Part shown: one piece after another, positions 20,176-28,696 of the stretch
Layout: every line of letters begins with the position of its first letter
Numbering within the stretch: position 1 is the stretch's first letter
Assembly (NCBI RefSeq): GCF_004331285.1
Contig: NZ_SJOH01000016.1
Coordinates: 1 to 64,000, forward strand
DNA length: 64,000 bases
Source: Acinetobacter sp. ANC 3781
GTDB taxonomy: Bacteria; Pseudomonadota; Gammaproteobacteria; Pseudomonadales; Moraxellaceae
Direction of reading: 5' to 3'
Translations under genes and position numbers: made by a program
Notes under the pieces: generated by a model
What the model saw: the letters and a program-made list of their open reading frames with translations, nothing else
Databases searched by the model: none
What the model was told of the DNA's origin: nothing

Positions 20176-20202
20176 GTTTAGTTTTTCAGTAATTTAAAAA
20201 GC

Positions 20203-20226
20203 GATGCCAATATCGGTGTTGGCATC
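20203..20226 (+). terminator. hairpin after the DUF2058 gene
   Basis: GATGCCAA and TTGGCATC form a perfect 8 bp stem with an 8-base loop, 28 bp after the stop. The downstream tract is only moderately T-rich, so termination is likely but not certain. Confidence 0.6.
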
Positions 20227-20407
20227 TCCTTCAAATACATAATACGATTAAATCAAATTTCAAAAATACTCATAGCCTGAGCTTAACTTTACTTGGTCGT
20301 TAATTCAGTTTGAATTCATGTAGCAAAAACGTTACCGCCTACAATGATAAAATCATAACTCTATAAACTATAAAGAATTTTTAAATTTCTATATTGAGGG
20401 TGCATTT

Positions 20408-21679
20408 TTGGAGCATTTTGCTTTTATCCGTAATATTCAAGATTGGTCAGATCAATATCCATGGTTAGAGATGCTAACCTCCCTAAGTATCCTGATTTTA
20501 CTGGCAGTTCTCGCAAACTTTATTGCCAAACAAGTGGTGGTTCGGGGTATTCGCAAGCTCGTTTCAAAGATGAAATGGGCTAATTCGAGTATTTTTGCTG
20601 AACATAGCGTCATCAGCCGTATTTCAAATATTGTGCCTGCGATTGTCATTATGAACGGCATAGTGACGATTCCGCACATTTCAGGAAAAGTGGTTACGTT
20701 GGTCCAGATGGGTGCACAAGCCTTTATTTTCCTGACTCTGGCGCTGGCCATCAGTGAATTTTTAAGTATTTTTAACCTGATTTATCAGCGTAATCCAAAA
20801 TCAAGAAATAAGCCGATTAAAGGCTATTTACAGTTGGTTAAGCTAATTATTTTTATTGTCTGTGGCTTAATGATTTTAGGGACATTTCTGAAAAAAGATG
20901 TCTTTACCTTGCTTGCAGGCTTTGGTGCCATGGCTGCCGTTCTGATGTTGGTGTTCCAAAATACCATTCTGTCTTTAGTTGCTTCAGTACAGATTTCATC
21001 TTATGACATGGTGCGTATTGGTGACTGGATTGAAATGCCTACCCTGAATGCAGATGGTGATGTCATTGATATGTCATTACATACCATTACCGTGCAAAAC
21101 TTTGATAAGACTTTTACCACCATTCCGACCAACAAACTGGTGACGGATACCTTTAAAAACTGGCGTGGCATGGCCTCTGCTGGTGTGCGCCGCATCAAAC
21201 GATCAATTTATATTGATCAGAGTAGCGTACATTTCATGACCGACAAAGAACAGCAGAAACTCAAAGAATTTCTATTGCTCGATCAATACTTAAACACCAA
21301 ACATAGTGAACTGGAAAGCTTTAATCAGCAACTGTCGAATCAGGCATCCTATAATCAGCGACGTTTAACCAATTTAGGGACATTTCGAGCCTATGTGGAA
21401 TTTTATTTAAATCAACATCCAGGTATCGCGCAAAATCAGTCTTTAATCATTCGCCAATTACAACCGACCAGTGAAGGTTTGCCACTGGAGATTTATGCTT
21501 TTACAAACACTACGGTATGGAAGGACTATGAGGCAATACAATCGGACATTTTTGATCACCTGATTGCAATTATCCCAGAATTTGGTTTGAAAGTTTATCA
21601 AGCTCCTTCTGGCGCTGATTTTAAGCAATTCTCAGCTGTTTCAGCGGTGATAGCAGAACCCAATCATCCATTGGTTTAA
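20408..21679 (+). CDS. mechanosensitive ion channel, YbdG/MscM-like
   Basis: MscS-superfamily channel of 423 residues in the inner membrane, which opens under membrane tension to release solutes. There are four to five hydrophobic segments in residues 20-180, the pore helix region TLLAGFGAMAAVLMLVFQNTILSLVAS, and then the beta-domain with SYDMVRIGDWIEMP, HTITVQNFDKTFTTIPT and FKNWRGMASAGVRRIKRSI. The spacing and length match E. coli YbdG closely. Translation probably starts at TTG at 20408, because GAGGG sits 7 bases upstream; the next ATG is 60 bp inside the first helix. Confidence 0.88.
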   Translation: MEHFAFIRNIQDWSDQYPWLEMLTSLSILILLAVLANFIAKQVVVRGIRKLVSKMKWANSSIFAEHSVISRISNIVPAIVIMNGIVTIPHISGKVVTLVQMGAQAFIFLTLALAISEFLSIFNLIYQRNPKSRNKPIKGYLQLVKLIIFIVCGLMILGTFLKKDVFTLLAGFGAMAAVLMLVFQNTILSLVASVQISSYDMVRIGDWIEMPTLNADGDVIDMSLHTITVQNFDKTFTTIPTNKLVTDTFKNWRGMASAGVRRIKRSIYIDQSSVHFMTDKEQQKLKEFLLLDQYLNTKHSELESFNQQLSNQASYNQRRLTNLGTFRAYVEFYLNQHPGIAQNQSLIIRQLQPTSEGLPLEIYAFTNTTVWKDYEAIQSDIFDHLIAIIPEFGLKVYQAPSGADFKQFSAVSAVIAEPNHPLV

Positions 21680-21807
21680 ACTTTAAAATAAAGAGTTGTT
21701 GTATGAATTGAAATAACTCTTTATTTAAGAAAATCAATGATAAATTATATTTTTTATAAGTATTAATGAAATGTAATTAATTTAAATGCCAAACTGATTA
21801 TGACTTT

Positions 21808-21833
21808 AAAAAACCCTCAAATGAGGGTTTTTT
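21808..21833. terminator. bidirectional intrinsic terminator
   Basis: AAAACCCTCA and TGAGGGTTTT form a compact stem flanked by A- and T-runs. It lies 130 bp after the channel gene and 110 bp beyond the end of the small minus-strand gene at 21943, so it may serve both. Confidence 0.85.
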
Positions 21834-21942
21834 ATATTACTTTTATTTTTCTTATTTTCTAATAAAAACAGTTTTAAAGAACTGAATTCAAAATTTTAAA
21901 TGAGAACCTATATGACCTTTTAATTTAGGAATTTACAAGTTT

Positions 21943-22104
21943 TTACTGAGGTTGCTTCATTAAATTTGTATGTTGAAGATGTTGGTTGGGTTGATCCAGC
22001 TGTGGATTAGGTGGAGTATATCCCTTCTCTTCGTTAGGTCTTTGAGAGAATTCAATATGTAGGTTCGGTTGATCCAGTTGCGGATCTTGTGGTTGGTTAT
22101 TCAT
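21943..22104 (-). CDS. small Pro/Gln/Asn-rich protein with internal repeat
   Basis: 53-residue open frame with an AGGGA ribosome site 9-10 bases upstream. The composition is strongly hydrophilic (Q, P, N, D, E) with no cysteine and no membrane segment. The heptad PQLDQPN occurs twice, at residues 8-14 and 34-40, each followed by a His-containing segment, so the protein is a tandem duplication. It is presumably disordered. Function is unknown. It belongs to a run of very small minus-strand genes up to 23677. Low complexity makes it hard to prove from sequence alone, but the ribosome site and exact repeat argue for a real gene. Confidence 0.55.
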   Translation of the reverse strand: MNNQPQDPQLDQPNLHIEFSQRPNEEKGYTPPNPQLDQPNQHLQHTNLMKQPQ

Positions 22105-22562
22105 GTTTAATTCCCTGTTCAGATGATGAATCTATATCGCGTGAATTTTACATCGCCTAAATTACGGTACTATCAATTTACTCTTTCTTTTGCTTTATCC
22201 TAGTCTAACTCTGTGTCAATTTCCTTCATTGTAAACCGGCATCACTTTATATTATTGATTCCCAACTAGACCTTTAAAATCACGTTCACAATTGTTACCT
22301 AAAACCACCGATCTTTAATATTAAAGTCATCCTTAAAAATCTCTTTACTTATATTTATTTCAGCATTATTTAATAGTGAAACTTCAAATTTAATATTGTT
22401 TAAGATGAGAACGATTAAATAACTACTGTAAAAAAATTAGGAATCCGGATTTTGAAAAACTTATTGATTAAGATGATCACGTAGAGCTTGAAAAATAGTC
22501 ATCACTTGAAGCTATAAAAATATGAGAAAAAATATAATTCCGTTTCTTTCATGAAGACTGAA
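22105..22562. other. intergenic region, possibly with gene remnants
   Basis: AT-rich 458 bp. On the minus strand 22299-22430 reads as a protein-like segment (KFEVSLLNNAEINISKEIF...) without any start codon, and a second frame just upstream would need a shift in a T7 run to join it. No intact gene is supported. Confidence 0.35.
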
Positions 22563-22601
22563 TCAAAAAACCAACCCTTTTAAAATTAAAAAGATTGGTT
22601 T
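22563..22601 (-). terminator. terminator for the glycine-zipper gene
   Basis: Read on the minus strand, AAACCAA and TTGGTTT pair around an AT-rich loop and end in a T-run. It lies 28 bp past the stop of the gene starting at 23120. Confidence 0.6.
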
Positions 22602-22628
22602 AAACGTGCTTGAGATTATAGAGTCGCT

Positions 22629-23120
22629 CTAGGGACGTAAACGATTCCATGCATCACGTGAGGCATGTTTAGCCTCTTCCCAGGACAGGCGGGATTCTGC
22701 TTTTGATTGTTCCCATTTAGAACGAAGATCTGGCTCTACATCTTCAAACCTTTTGGATGAATCATATGTAGATAAATCCTCATAACCTACACGATAAGCA
22801 TGCCGATAATCGCGATCATAGTCCAAATCCGGATAAGTATTTTGCGAGGACTTATAATAGGGTTGATGAGCACTGTTTTCACGCCAATAGGTATCTTCAA
22901 CAGTGGGATCTATCGCTTCACCTGCCGCACTGCCGGCTACACCACCCACTATCGCACCCACTGCTCCACCGACTATAGCTCCGATTGGGCCACCCGCACT
23001 ACCGATTGCGGCACCTGCAGCAGCCGCACTTGCAGCACCTACACCTGTTCCTACTGGGTGTGGATCTCGCTCATCATTATTTGGATTGTTTTTAATACGA
23101 TCTTCATCAGAATTTGCCAT
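22629..23120 (-). CDS. glycine-zipper protein of unknown function
   Basis: 163-residue protein in three parts. Residues 1-22 are a very polar, Asn/Asp-rich head (NSDEDRIKNNPNNDERDPHP). Residues about 23-70 form a Gly/Ala zipper with repeated GxxxG spacing (VGTGVGAASAAAAGAAIGSAGG, GAIVGGAVGAIVGGVAGSAAG) that could insert into or pack on a membrane. Residues 75-163 are a Tyr/Asp/Trp-rich tail (YWREN, YPDLDYDRDYRHAYRVGY, WEQSKAESRLSWEEAKHASRDAW). No signal peptide is evident. Related proteins occur across Acinetobacter and other proteobacteria without a known role. A ribosome site (AAGGAG) precedes the start. Its neighbours are other tiny hydrophilic proteins. Confidence 0.75.
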   Translation of the reverse strand: MANSDEDRIKNNPNNDERDPHPVGTGVGAASAAAAGAAIGSAGGPIGAIVGGAVGAIVGGVAGSAAGEAIDPTVEDTYWRENSAHQPYYKSSQNTYPDLDYDRDYRHAYRVGYEDLSTYDSSKRFEDVEPDLRSKWEQSKAESRLSWEEAKHASRDAWNRLRP

Positions 23121-23254
23121 CTTTTTTCTCCTTATAACAGTATTGTGTTTAGAAAAATTGGCTGATTCTAGCCAGTTTCACTTATAAAGGTTCATCTTCA
23201 TAAAAACGTTAAAATATTATTGCTCTAGTCCATCTTTAGCATGCTGGTACGGCT

Positions 23255-23425
23255 CTATGCGCTTGAGCTTATCTTGTGCATAGGACTAAGCAGTGTATTA
23301 CTTTGCCCATTCTTTAAATTTCCCATATTTTCATTTTTGTTTCTTTCATATAGGGAATAAAGAATCACCGCAATGATTACAGCGACTATGACAGCGACTA
23401 TGATTTTTACATCTTTTGAGTTCAT
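23255..23425 (-). CDS. 56-residue single-span membrane protein
   Basis: Short open frame with an AAGGGA ribosome site 9 bases upstream of ATG. Residues 1-6 are polar, residues 7-24 are a clean hydrophobic helix (KIIVAVIVAVIIAVILY), and the rest is polar and Asn/Ser-rich (ERNKNENMGNLKNGQ). This looks like a tail-out or N-in small membrane protein. No family is recognised. It lies between the glycine-zipper gene and the Gln-rich microprotein on the same strand. Confidence 0.55.
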   Translation of the reverse strand: MNSKDVKIIVAVIVAVIIAVILYSLYERNKNENMGNLKNGQSNTLLSPMHKISSSA

Positions 23426-23542
23426 ATTATTTTTCCCTTTTGATGATGAATAGAAATAATGAAACTATAAATCTGGTAAAACTTTGAACACAGATAAAAC
23501 CATGAATAAAGAATTAATATTCAGGAGCAAAAAATCAAAGTT

Positions 23543-23677
23543 TTATTTCTGTTGTTTAGGTGGGTGTTGTTGTTGGTGGTCGTTTTGTTGATTAGGTTGC
23601 TTTTGCAGATTTTGTTGTTGCTGCTGTTGATTTGATTGTTTTTTTGGATTTTGTTTAGCTGGTTCTTGAGTAGTCAT
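23543..23677 (-). CDS. 44-residue Gln-rich microprotein
   Basis: Open frame with an excellent ribosome site (TAGGAGGTAAG, 7-10 bases before ATG). The product is nearly all Gln, Asn, Pro, Lys and His, with a run of six Gln around residues 17-22, and has no hydrophobic core. It must be disordered. The strong ribosome site is the main reason to believe it is translated. Very hydrophilic small proteins of this kind are known among stress and desiccation proteins of Acinetobacter; that link is inference. Confidence 0.55.
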   Translation of the reverse strand: MTTQEPAKQNPKKQSNQQQQQQNLQKQPNQQNDHQQQHPPKQQK

Positions 23678-24493
23678 TTACACTTACCTCCTATAATATT
23701 TTGGTCTATAACGCCCTCATTCTGACTTTATTCACTTTACTCTTTATATTTCATTCACCAAGTCTTCATCTGTTTCAATTTCATTCAATGTAAATTTTAT
23801 AAATCTATATGCTTGATCCATAATTAAAACTTGAAGCATTTATTAACATTTATTACTAAAAGCATCATAAGATTTAAGCAATACACCATAAAATAAATCA
23901 ATATTACACAATGATTCGCTATACTAATTTCTAGATACATAAAAGATAAGTTAGTGTTTTTATATTATTAATATATTTTTATTAAAATAGATCACTAAAA
24001 ATATAACGTACCGGTTGTAGTCTTTTAAAGACTAGAATTTCTATCCAGCTTTATTTATGCTCTAAATATCCAGATAAGTAATGTATTTTTGAAAAAAGCG
24101 ATAGCGCTATGAAGCACTTATTTAATCGTAGCAGATTCAATAACTCCCCCTCTAATTGTTAATTAAATATTTTTTAAAGAGCTCTATGAGCTGATGAATT
24201 CCTATAATTTACTTTCATGATAGACTTCTGATAAATAGTAGATTTTTGACTAAATTGAGCAAATTAATTTTGGATTTAGGCTTCCGGCTTTTATTATACC
24301 CATGAATCTTTATACCTTAACCGTTTTACCAAGTATGGCGCAATTCGGGCCTCAACCTGATCAGGTTCTAATATCTAGATACTTGTTTGCAGCTATTCAG
24401 AAGAGCCTTAAGCGTTAATATAGAATAGTGTTTATACTGTAACAATTGCATAATACTGATATTGAATCGTTTGAATAAATTGGAGCGTAACCC
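23678..24493. other. gene-free 0.8 kb region
   Basis: AT-rich stretch between the microprotein cluster and the ABC exporter. The only distinct structure is the 17 bp palindrome TAGTCTTT-T-AAAGACTA at 24018-24034. A 38-codon frame at 24302 lacks a ribosome site and is not supported. Confidence 0.5.
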
Positions 24494-26347
24494 ATGTTGC
24501 AATGGTTTGAAAAACTGGTCGATCCTTACCCATCCAAAGGTTTAAACGAACCACTTCCAACACGCTTCTTTCCTTTTGTATGGCAAGCTGCAACGGGTGT
24601 TCGCCGATATCTGCTGTTACTGGTGTTATGTACTGCGGGAGCGGCAAGTTTTGAAGCGGTACTGTATGCAAAAATTGGCGATTTGGTTAATTGGTTGAGC
24701 AAGAGTCAACCCGACACCTTCTTAGCAGAGCATTCGCAAAATTTGACCCTCTTGACAGGTATTTTGTTGGCCAATATTTTATTCGCTAGCATGCAATCCG
24801 TGATCAAGCATCAAATTTTATATAGCACCTTTCCCATGCGTCTGCGTTGGCGCTTTCACAACCTACTTTTATTGCAAAGTCTGGATTTTTTCCACAATGA
24901 TTTTGCCGGCCGTTTATCGGCCAAAGTGATGCAAACTTCGCTTGCAATACGTGAGTTCTGGGTAATTTTGGGTGATATGCTGGCCTATGTGCTGATTTAT
25001 TTTGTCACCATCAGTTTTGTTCTGGGCGCTATTTCTCCTCTGCTGATTTTGCCACTCATGCTGTGGTTAGTACTATTCATTACGGCTGCCTGCTATTTTA
25101 TTCCACGTCTAAGCCAAATTTCCAATAAACAGGCCGATGCGCGTGCCGTAATGACCGGTCGCGTGACGGATGCCTATACCAATATTCAAACTGTGAAACT
25201 GTTTGCCCATGCGGGGCGTGAAAGTCAGTATGCCAAAGAATCCATGCAAGGCTTCATGATCACGGTGTATAAGCAAATGCGCTTAGGGGTGCAGTATGAA
25301 ATCAGCATTAATTTACTCAGTGTGGTTTTATATGTAGGCGTGTTAGGGACAGCGATTTGGCTCTGGATCAATGGACAAGCTGAACTGGGTATTATTGCTG
25401 CAACGACTGCCATGATATTAAAGCTCAACAGCATTGCTGAATTTATGATGTGGCAATCTTCTGCTTTATTTGAAAATGTCGGCACCATTCAAGACGGCAT
25501 GAAAACTATGGGCCGCCCGATTAGCATTCAAGACAAGAAAGATGCCAAGCCTTTACTGGTACAACATGGTGAAATCAAATTTGAAGATGTCAGCTTTGCC
25601 TATAACAATAAAAATGTGATAGATCATTTAGATTTAACCATCAAACCCGGTGAAAAAATCGGCATCGTGGGCCGTTCAGGTGCAGGTAAATCTACCCTGA
25701 TTCAATTGTTATTGCATTTTTATCATCTTAACCAAGGTCGCATTTCGATTGACGGTCAAAACATTGAAGATGTAACCCAGGATAGTCTGCGTAAAAGCAT
25801 TGCTTTGGTGACTCAAGATACTTCCTTATTGCACCGCACTGTGGCCGAAAATATTAAATATGGTCGCCCCCATGCAAGCGATGAAGAAATGTTTGAAGCC
25901 GTCCGTAAAGCTAAGGCAGAAGATTTTATTCCGCAACTGACCGACTTGCGTGGCAAAGCTGGCTATGAAGCCTATGTCGGTGAACGGGGTGTCAAACTCT
26001 CGGGTGGACAACGTCAACGTGTTGCGATTGCACGGGTATTTTTAAAAGATGCACCAATCTTGATTTTAGACGAAGCGACCAGTGCTTTAGACTCTGAAGT
26101 TGAAGCCGCAATCCAATCCAGTCTGGATGATTTAATGGAGGGTAAAACCGTTATCGCCATTGCACATCGCCTATCGACCATTGCCCAAATGGATCGTTTA
26201 GTTGTACTGGATGAAGGAAAAGTTGTGGAACAAGGTACGCATGATGAACTGGTCGCGCTGAATGGTATATATGCGCATTTGTGGCAAAGACAAACTGGCA
26301 GTTTTTTGATAGAACAACAGGCATTGAAGAAAAAGGAAGCGCATTGA
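24494..26347 (+). CDS. ABC exporter, fused membrane and ATPase domains
   Basis: 617-residue half-transporter that works as a dimer in the inner membrane. Six transmembrane helices occupy about residues 38-330, followed by the nucleotide-binding domain: Walker A GRSGAGKST (about 400), Q-loop VTQDTSLLHRTVAENI, signature LSGGQRQRVAIARVFL, Walker B ILILDEATSALD and the H-loop IAIAHRLSTI. The architecture is that of MsbA-type lipid or drug exporters. The substrate is not readable. Its stop overlaps the start of the MaoC-type gene by one base (TGATG), so the two are translationally coupled. Confidence 0.9.
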   Translation: MLQWFEKLVDPYPSKGLNEPLPTRFFPFVWQAATGVRRYLLLLVLCTAGAASFEAVLYAKIGDLVNWLSKSQPDTFLAEHSQNLTLLTGILLANILFASMQSVIKHQILYSTFPMRLRWRFHNLLLLQSLDFFHNDFAGRLSAKVMQTSLAIREFWVILGDMLAYVLIYFVTISFVLGAISPLLILPLMLWLVLFITAACYFIPRLSQISNKQADARAVMTGRVTDAYTNIQTVKLFAHAGRESQYAKESMQGFMITVYKQMRLGVQYEISINLLSVVLYVGVLGTAIWLWINGQAELGIIAATTAMILKLNSIAEFMMWQSSALFENVGTIQDGMKTMGRPISIQDKKDAKPLLVQHGEIKFEDVSFAYNNKNVIDHLDLTIKPGEKIGIVGRSGAGKSTLIQLLLHFYHLNQGRISIDGQNIEDVTQDSLRKSIALVTQDTSLLHRTVAENIKYGRPHASDEEMFEAVRKAKAEDFIPQLTDLRGKAGYEAYVGERGVKLSGGQRQRVAIARVFLKDAPILILDEATSALDSEVEAAIQSSLDDLMEGKTVIAIAHRLSTIAQMDRLVVLDEGKVVEQGTHDELVALNGIYAHLWQRQTGSFLIEQQALKKKEAH

Positions 26348-26796
26348 TGCTGTATTTAGAAGATATAAAAATCGGGGATCATTTCATTAGTCGTGAATAT
26401 GAAATGACCTTGGATGAAATTAAACAGTTTGCGCATGCGTATGATCCGCAAACTTTCCATACTGATGAAGATCAAGCTAACGAGCATCCTATTTTTCAAG
26501 GTATTGCAGCCAGTGGTTGGCATACCTGTGCCGTGACGATGCGTTTATGGACAGAATGTTTTCCGATTGCTTATGGCCTGATTGGTTCAGAATCTAACCT
26601 GCGCTGGCCACGACCAACCCGTCCTGGCGATAAAGTTCATGTTGAGGTTGAAATTGTTGCGATTACGCCATCAAAAACCAAAACTGACCGCGCTATAGTG
26701 AGCTATGTAACTCAGGCATTGAATCAGAATCATGATGTGCTGCTTATCTCTACAACGAAAATTGTGGTCTTTAAAAAGGAATTCAAACCTGTCTAA
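26347..26796 (+). CDS. MaoC-family enoyl-CoA hydratase/dehydratase
   Basis: Hot-dog-fold protein of 149 residues. The MaoC hydratase motif is visible as FAHAYDPQTFHTDEDQA (catalytic Asp and His), followed by FQGIAASGWHTCAVTMRL and a C-terminal RPTRPGDKVHVEVEI segment. It would hydrate or dehydrate an acyl-CoA or related thioester. A longer frame starting at 26281 lies inside the ABC gene; ATG at 26347 matches the family N-terminus (LYLEDIKIGDHF) and overlaps the ABC stop by one base. Confidence 0.88.
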   Translation: MLYLEDIKIGDHFISREYEMTLDEIKQFAHAYDPQTFHTDEDQANEHPIFQGIAASGWHTCAVTMRLWTECFPIAYGLIGSESNLRWPRPTRPGDKVHVEVEIVAITPSKTKTDRAIVSYVTQALNQNHDVLLISTTKIVVFKKEFKPV

Positions 26797-26906
26797 TTTA
26801 CAGGCTTTGATAAATTGTCGAACAATTTTAATAGGATACTGTTTCTTTTCATGCCAATATGAAAAATCAACAAATATAAAAATGACTTAAGTGCAATGGA
26901 TAGCGC

Positions 26907-27935
26907 ATGAAAACGATTTCTCCAAGACAGGATCAGGGAATACCAGGGGTTTACGGTCTATTGCTCCTCGATGTAGTGTCACGCTGGGGCTATAATGCAG
27001 AAGCCTTGTTTACTCCTTTCCATTTAAGCAGTGAACAGCTGGCAGAGCCAAATTTTCGCATTCCAACCCCTGTTGCAAATGAACTGGTTAAACATGCATT
27101 ACGTTTAACCGGCGAGTCGACGTTGGGTTTTCATTTGGGTACCCAAATGCGAATTTCCATTCATGGTTTTATTGGTTATGCCATTATGACGGCACATGAT
27201 ATTACCGATGCCCTGGTCTTGGCTAATCGCTTTATTCAGCTCCGTTTACCATTTTTACAGCTTTACTTCTCAACCTTTGGCGAGAAGGCAACACTGCAAT
27301 TGCAATGTGATTTTGATATTGAGCCTTTAAGAACTGAAATTACGATAGCATTGACCTTTGGTATTGTCACCATGGCAAAAGCCTTAACGGGCTGTGAGGA
27401 TTTATCTGGTGAAATTGATTTTGATTTCCCGAAACCAGCCGGTTTTGAGCGTTATATGGCAAAATTTCCATCGCATCATTTTCGTTTTGAACACCCCCAT
27501 TTACTCTCAAGTTTTGATAAGAAATACCTGAGTTTAAAAATGGTCAATGCTGACCCCCTTGCCAGCCAGATTGCGATTAACCAATGTGAAGCTGAACTCT
27601 CGGCATTAGGTGAACGCCGTCGTTTGGCCATGCGGGTGCGGGATATTTTGACCAATTCAGAGCAGCATTATTTAAGTATCGAAAATGTCGCAGATCGACT
27701 GCATATGTCCGATCGGACTTTAAAACGCCAATTAGCTGCCGAAGGTACGTCATTTTCAACTATCGTAGATGAAGTACGTTATCGTCACGCAACATCGCTG
27801 CTTTCCCGAACAGACTACACCCTAGAGCTGATTGCAGATGAACTTGGCTATAGTGACGTGGCCAATTTTAGCCGGGCATTTAAACGCTGGAGTGGCCGTA
27901 GTCCAAGCAATTGGCGTAAAGATCCTTACTTATAA
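26907..27935 (+). CDS. AraC-family transcriptional regulator with N-terminal sensor domain
   Basis: 342-residue regulator. Residues about 20-210 form the AraC-type ligand-binding domain found in OruR- and virulence-type regulators (FHLGTQMRISIHGFIGYAIMTAHDI region). Residues about 240-335 hold the double helix-turn-helix: LSIENVADRLHMSDRTLKRQL and LELIADELGYSDVANFSRAFKRWSGRSPSNWR. It is in the same direction as the ABC and MaoC genes, 110 bp after them, and could regulate them; its ligand is unknown. Confidence 0.88.
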   Translation: MKTISPRQDQGIPGVYGLLLLDVVSRWGYNAEALFTPFHLSSEQLAEPNFRIPTPVANELVKHALRLTGESTLGFHLGTQMRISIHGFIGYAIMTAHDITDALVLANRFIQLRLPFLQLYFSTFGEKATLQLQCDFDIEPLRTEITIALTFGIVTMAKALTGCEDLSGEIDFDFPKPAGFERYMAKFPSHHFRFEHPHLLSSFDKKYLSLKMVNADPLASQIAINQCEAELSALGERRRLAMRVRDILTNSEQHYLSIENVADRLHMSDRTLKRQLAAEGTSFSTIVDEVRYRHATSLLSRTDYTLELIADELGYSDVANFSRAFKRWSGRSPSNWRKDPYL

Positions 27936-28006
27936 ACTTTTTTTTTTAGCAAAAAACATGTATAAAACATGGCAAAAATGATTTGAATATTTTAAAGGAG
28001 TCATCA

Positions 28007-28381
28007 ATGAATCACCCTTCAGAATTAAAGTATGCCAGTACTCACGAATGGGTCAAAATTGAAGGTGATCTGGTTGTTACCGGTATTTCCGATCATGCAC
28101 AGGATGCTTTAGGGGATTTAGTCTACGTAGAAGCACCAGAAGTAGGCCAGCAAATTACTGCCGGCGAACAAGCAGGTGTGGTGGAGTCGGTTAAAACAGC
28201 TTCTGATATTCATGCTCCTGTTTCGGGTGAAGTAATTGAAGTCAATCCTGATCTTGAAGATGATCCGGACTTTGTGAATGATGATCCATATGGCAAGGGC
28301 TGGATTTATAAAATCAAGCCAAACAATATGGCAGATGTCGAAAAGTTACTTTCAAACAGTGAATATGAAGCAGGTTTATAA
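28007..28381 (+). CDS. gcvH: glycine cleavage system H protein
   Basis: 124-residue lipoyl carrier that shuttles the aminomethyl group between the P and T proteins of glycine cleavage and is a lipoate donor in some bacteria. The lipoyl-lysine motif is [19 protein letters not shown]; the N-terminus [13 protein letters not shown] and the tail [10 protein letters not shown] are typical. A frame from 27983 exists, but ATG at 28007 follows a perfect AAAGGAG site. The partner genes gcvT and gcvP are not in the window. Confidence 0.95.
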   Translation: MNHPSELKYASTHEWVKIEGDLVVTGISDHAQDALGDLVYVEAPEVGQQITAGEQAGVVESVKTASDIHAPVSGEVIEVNPDLEDDPDFVNDDPYGKGWIYKIKPNNMADVEKLLSNSEYEAGL

Positions 28382-28397
28382 TCCTGGTTATATCTAT

Positions 28398-28428
28398 AAA
28401 AAATCAGTCTTTATGACTGATTTTTTTT
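28398..28428 (+). terminator. intrinsic terminator after gcvH
   Basis: AAATCAGTC and GACTGATTT pair around a 5-base loop and run into eight or more T residues. Confidence 0.9.
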
Positions 28429-28696
28429 ATTTCAAGCGAACCCTAGTTAAATATATAAATACTGGATCTAAAATCACAATATGAGATTAATAATTAAAAA
28501 AATTAAAAATTAAACAAATTAATATATTTTATTATTGCTTCAGCTATACTTTTTAATAGTAATCATCTAAAATCTATACAATCTAACGATGATCTGACTT
28601 ATCTTTATTTATTATAAAAACATTTTTCTAGCCTACAAAAATAATTGCCTCGATAAGCCTGATAAATCGTCTACTTCTTACGAATCTAGGTAAATT

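Noticed and set aside
22299-22480. Minus-strand protein-like segment (KFEVSLLNNAEINISKEIF...) with a GTG-opened frame just upstream
   Set aside because: The segment has no start codon in its own frame. Joining it to the GTG frame needs a shift in a T7 run. Only a possible remnant.
22800-23187. Plus-strand frames of 94 and 121 codons opposite the glycine-zipper gene
   Set aside because: They are mirror frames created by the repetitive Gly/Ala codons of the real minus-strand gene.
23543-23677. CRISPR-like or tandem repeat in the Gln-rich stretch
   Set aside because: The pattern is codon repetition (CAA/CAG) of one protein, with no spaced direct repeats.
24302-24418. 38-codon plus-strand frame before the ABC exporter
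   Set aside because: No ribosome site and no recognisable features; likely chance.
27936-28006. Glycine riboswitch before gcvH
   Set aside because: The gap is only about 70 bases with no tandem aptamer-like sequence; a plain ribosome site is all I see.
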